From Candidatus Avelusimicrobium alvi (GTDB lineage: Bacteria; Elusimicrobiota; Elusimicrobia; Elusimicrobiales; Elusimicrobiaceae): a stretch of DNA of 7,189 nucleotides. How positions within the stretch are numbered: the first letter of the stretch is position 1; each line of letters starts with the position of its first letter. The stretch is from positions 17,834-25,022 of the forward strand of contig DCTQ01000053.1 in assembly GCA_002329395.1 (NCBI GenBank), read 5' to 3'. Below are positions 5,087-7,189 of the stretch, one piece after another. Under the pieces are notes generated by a model. The model had not been told where the DNA came from, searched no databases, and saw nothing but the letters and a program-made list of their open reading frames with translations. A program made the position numbers and the translations under genes.

Positions 5087-6826
5087 ATGCTTCCGAAAAA
5101 GAAGAACTCCACCAGAATTACCGTTCCGTCGGAGAAAAAGCTTCCGGAAGCGTTTTCTGTCCTGACGAAGAAGCCGCTTGTCACCCTGGCCGTAGTGGCC
5201 GCGGTGCCGGTGCTGGTGATGCTTGCTTTTACTTTTAAAAGCGGGTATACGCCGGGCGCAAAAGGCGGTAAGTTTGACAAAATCGTCGTCGTAAAAACTC
5301 CCACCGAAATCGCGGACGAAGCCACCGCCGCCCTTCAAAAAAACGATATCCAGACTTTTTTGGATGTCTTAAATAATCAGGCGCGAAACGATGTAAACAT
5401 CGTCAACAGTAAAGGCGACCCGCTGATTGTGGCCGCCGCCACATTGGGCAACCTGGAAGCCGTACAGCAGCTGATTCTGTCGGGCGCGGACGTCAATAAA
5501 GTCAACGCGTTTAACCGCGACACCGCCTTGTTAAGAAGCCTCTACGGTGACCATCCGGAAATCACCCGCCTGCTGGTCTATTCGGGGGCGGATATCAACG
5601 CCACCAACAATTATAACCATTCGCCGATGTTCCTCGCGCTTGAAAAGCAGAAAGCCGAATTTATTGACTTGTTCCTTTCCAGCGGCGTGCGCGAAGGTTT
5701 AAGCGCCGATTATCTGTTCCGCGCGTCGGCCAAAAAGAATCCGATGGGCGTGCTGGCCATGCTCAAAGGCGGAGTGGACCCGAACGTTAAAAATGAAAAA
5801 GGCAACACGCCGCTGATTATTTCGGCCTCGTTGGGGGACATTCCGAGCGTACAGTCTTTAATGGCGTACCGCGCGGACGTCAACGCCGCCAATAACGACG
5901 GCAACACCGCGCTTATTTACGCCGCCCGCTACAATCACCCTAAAGTTATTTCCGAACTGTTAAAACCGCAGACGATGCAGGCCCCGCTGGACGTAAATAT
6001 GCAGAACAATTTGGGCCAGACGGCTTTGTACTGGGGCGCCGCCAAAGGGTATGAAGAAGTGGTGCGCCGCCTGCTGGCCGCCGACGCGGACCCGACAATT
6101 GCCGCCAAAGACGGCCTGGTCCCGTACCGCATTGCGGAAAAAAACAAACGCGGTCAGATTCTCCAATGGTTTAATAAGGATCCCATTGAAGTCAAAAACA
6201 GCGTGATTGAACAGGATAACGCCGCGCTGATTGCCCAGGCCAAAGCCGAGGGACGCGAACTTCCGGCGATGAGCGGACAGAAAGCCAAACCCGTAACGGA
6301 AGACGATATTTTTACCGCCGCCGCCAACGGAAACGAGGAGCTGGCCAAGAAGGTGCTGGCGTCTAACAAAGCGGCCGTATTTAAAAAGAATAAAGCCGGC
6401 GAAACGCCGCTTTTGGTGGCCGTGGAAAACGGACAGATTGCGATGGTGGATTTGCTGTGGGATAATGCCGCCCGCCTGTTTGAAGCCGCGCCCAACAAAG
6501 GAAACGTGTTCCATATTGCGGTGGAAAATCAGGATATGGAGATGCTCAAACATCTGGTAACGCTGGCGCGCCAAGAAGGGCGTTTGGCGATGATGTTGGA
6601 ATATAAAGCCCAAAAGCCGGGCGTCAGCCTTACGTTAAGCACGCCTATCGGGTTTGCGGCGCAGGCTTGCAATAAAGAAATCTACGATTATTTAATTTCC
6701 ATTGGCGCCAAGCCGGGTACGATTACAACCAAACCCAACGCGCTGGGCTACCAGACTCCGGCCGACGTGATGCAGCAATGTAAAACAAAGCCCGCGCAGG
6801 CGAAGAAGCTGACGCCTAAGCGTTAA
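5087..6826 (+). CDS. Membrane-anchored ankyrin-repeat protein of unknown function
   Basis: A 579-residue protein. A lysine-rich N-terminus (1-29) precedes one hydrophobic segment (30-50), most likely a signal anchor that leaves the rest outside the cytoplasm. No lipobox or clear signal-peptidase site is seen. The first ankyrin block spans about 109-364: GDPLIVAAATLGNLEAVQQL, TALLRSLYGDHPEITRLLVY, TPLIISASLGDIPSVQSLMA, TALIYAARYNHPKVISELL and TALYWGAAKGYEEVVRRLL, with GADVN/GADIN/RADVN turns. A charged linker (365-403) leads to a second, more divergent block (404-545). The tail is lysine-rich. Ankyrin repeats bind proteins; the partner is unknown. GAGGA (5077-5081) lies 5 nt before ATG 5087, and the gene starts 15 nt after rnc, so it is probably in the same operon. 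Confidence 0.9.
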   Translation: MLPKKKNSTRITVPSEKKLPEAFSVLTKKPLVTLAVVAAVPVLVMLAFTFKSGYTPGAKGGKFDKIVVVKTPTEIADEATAALQKNDIQTFLDVLNNQARNDVNIVNSKGDPLIVAAATLGNLEAVQQLILSGADVNKVNAFNRDTALLRSLYGDHPEITRLLVYSGADINATNNYNHSPMFLALEKQKAEFIDLFLSSGVREGLSADYLFRASAKKNPMGVLAMLKGGVDPNVKNEKGNTPLIISASLGDIPSVQSLMAYRADVNAANNDGNTALIYAARYNHPKVISELLKPQTMQAPLDVNMQNNLGQTALYWGAAKGYEEVVRRLLAADADPTIAAKDGLVPYRIAEKNKRGQILQWFNKDPIEVKNSVIEQDNAALIAQAKAEGRELPAMSGQKAKPVTEDDIFTAAANGNEELAKKVLASNKAAVFKKNKAGETPLLVAVENGQIAMVDLLWDNAARLFEAAPNKGNVFHIAVENQDMEMLKHLVTLARQEGRLAMMLEYKAQKPGVSLTLSTPIGFAAQACNKEIYDYLISIGAKPGTITTKPNALGYQTPADVMQQCKTKPAQAKKLTPKR

Positions 6827-6832
6827 ACGCGC

Positions 6833-6852
6833 GGCCGCTGACGGCTTATTTT
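6833..6852 (+). terminator. Possible weak first terminator after the ankyrin gene
   Basis: GCCG (6834-6837)/CGGC (6842-6845) with a CTGA loop is followed by TTATTTT. The stem is only 4 bp, 5 with a G-U pair, so it would be weak alone. It stands directly before the stronger terminator and may act with it. Confidence 0.3.
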
Positions 6853-6864
6853 AAAACGCTACAG

Positions 6865-6892
6865 ACTCCCGGTCCACCAGGCCGGGAGTTTT
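6865..6892 (+). terminator. Strong intrinsic terminator of the operon
   Basis: ACTCCCGG (6865-6872) and CCGGGAGT (6882-6889) form a perfect GC-rich 8-bp stem around a 9-nt loop, followed by TTTT (6889-6892). It lies 38 nt after the ankyrin-gene stop. The opposite strand lacks a T-tract after the hairpin, so it works in the + direction only. Confidence 0.88.
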
Positions 6893-6967
6893 ACGTTGCT
6901 TGGCAAGATTGTTTAAACGGTGTGGCTCAATTAGTCGGATGACTCCGTTAGGGAAAGGGAGGGGCGG
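6890..6967. repeat. Direct repeat copy 1 (78 nt)
   Basis: This copy starts with TTTACG inside the terminator T-tract and runs through CTTGGCAA, the palindrome GTTTAAAC, AGTCGGATG and the G-rich GGGAAAGGGAGGGGCGG. It matches copy 2 at 69 of 78 positions without gaps, counted by eye. It is not part of a credible gene: the frames crossing it have no ribosome binding site or recognisable domain. It may be a dispersed intergenic repeat or a small RNA element. Confidence 0.85.
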
Positions 6968-6981
6968 ACCCTGCGGGCGGC
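6967..6981. repeat. 15-bp direct repeat, first copy
   Basis: GACCCTGCGGGCGGC occurs here directly after copy 1 of the long repeat and again at 7080-7094. It is a second repeat family with a different period (113 nt), giving the region a mosaic look. Confidence 0.7.
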
Positions 6982-7030
6982 GGCATACCAGACGGGAATA
7001 TCCCCGAAAGTCTCTCTCCCAAGTATCTAA

Positions 7031-7119
7031 AAGTACCGTATATTGCCGAGCCCTGGTCAGGCCAGAACCCCAAGGCCCAGACCCTGCGGGCGGCTTTTTG
7101 GGCTCGCTTTACGGTACTT
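7031..7119. repeat. Long nested inverted repeat between the two direct repeats
   Basis: AAGTACCGTA (7031-7040) pairs perfectly with TACGGTACTT (7110-7119). Inside it, CGAGCCC (7047-7053) pairs with GGGCTCG (7100-7106). Within that, GGTC (7055-7058) pairs with GACC (7080-7083) and GGCC (7060-7063) with GGCC (7074-7077) around a 10-nt loop. The small side loops keep the arms in register, so one long branched hairpin can form in DNA or RNA. The right end overlaps the first bases of direct repeat copy 2. Confidence 0.7.
7080..7094. repeat. 15-bp direct repeat, second copy
   Basis: Identical to 6967-6981. Here it is followed by TTTTT (7095-7099) and lies in the upper part of the nested inverted repeat. 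Confidence 0.7.
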
Positions 7120-7185
7120 GGCAACATTGTTTAAACAGTGTGGCTTAATCAGTCGGATGGTTCCGTCAGGGAAAGGGAGGGGCGG
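7108..7185. repeat. Direct repeat copy 2 (78 nt), near the window edge
   Basis: Offset exactly 218 nt from copy 1. The differences in the core 69 nt (7 sites) are all transitions except one G/C change. The sequences diverge after the final GGCGG (ACC in copy 1, CTCG in copy 2), although the window ends four bases later, so any further copies are out of sight. Confidence 0.85.
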
Positions 7186-7189
7186 CTCG

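Noticed and set aside
6819..6860. AGCGTT/AACGCT inverted repeat around the ankyrin stop codon, and a GCGGCCGC palindrome within it
   Set aside because: Only 6 bp with a 30-nt loop; competes with the better hairpins that follow. Probably chance.
6900..7148. An 82-codon + strand frame across the repeat region
   Set aside because: It starts at a TTG just after the terminator, has no ribosome binding site or known domain, and crosses repeat and inverted-repeat DNA. The composition (many R, G, P, S) fits random translation of GC-rich DNA.
7057..7188. A minus-strand frame open to the window edge through repeat copy 2
   Set aside because: About 43 codons without a visible start. Both repeat copies can be read in this frame, but most differences change the residue and the frame ends soon after. 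It could be the tail of a gene beyond the edge, but the support is too weak to annotate.

Overview
The window is one stretch of bacterial chromosome with all genes on the + strand. It looks like core housekeeping DNA, roughly 50-55% GC by eye, followed by a short repeat-bearing non-coding end. No rRNA, tRNA, CRISPR array or transposase gene is visible. The lineage cannot be fixed from these genes. My best guess, at low confidence, is a gut-type Elusimicrobiota bacterium or another deep-branching Gram-negative lineage. That rests on the overall character of the proteins and on rnc being followed by a membrane-anchored ankyrin protein, not on a diagnostic marker.

Region 1 (1-1537): the last 56 codons of a protein resembling the C-terminus of a subtilisin-like (S8) peptidase overlap the start of a complete MATE-family efflux transporter. 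A 9-bp hairpin across the MATE stop codon, followed by a T-rich stretch, probably ends this unit.

Region 2 (1547-5071): an extended -10 promoter lies directly against the ATG of a yceD/DUF177 gene, which suggests a leaderless transcript. The order is yceD-rpmF-plsX-fabG-acpP-rnc. This is the conserved bacterial block linking a ribosome-associated protein, ribosomal protein L32, phospholipid and fatty-acid synthesis (PlsX, FabG, acyl carrier protein) and RNase III. PlsX takes acyl chains from acyl-ACP to make acyl-phosphate for membrane lipids. FabG carries out the first reduction of each elongation cycle on ACP-bound substrates. fabH, fabD and fabF, often found in this block, are absent here. 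A second extended -10 motif inside yceD could drive rpmF onward.

Region 3 (5087-6892): a 579-residue protein with one N-terminal membrane anchor and two blocks of ankyrin repeats follows rnc closely and is probably the last gene of the operon. A weak hairpin and then a strong intrinsic terminator close the unit.

Region 4 (6890-7189): no convincing gene. It holds two 78-nt direct repeats 218 nt apart (69 of 78 identical, no gaps), with a long nested inverted repeat between them. The first repeat begins in the T-tract of the operon terminator, and the second runs to the window edge. This is the least explained part of the window.
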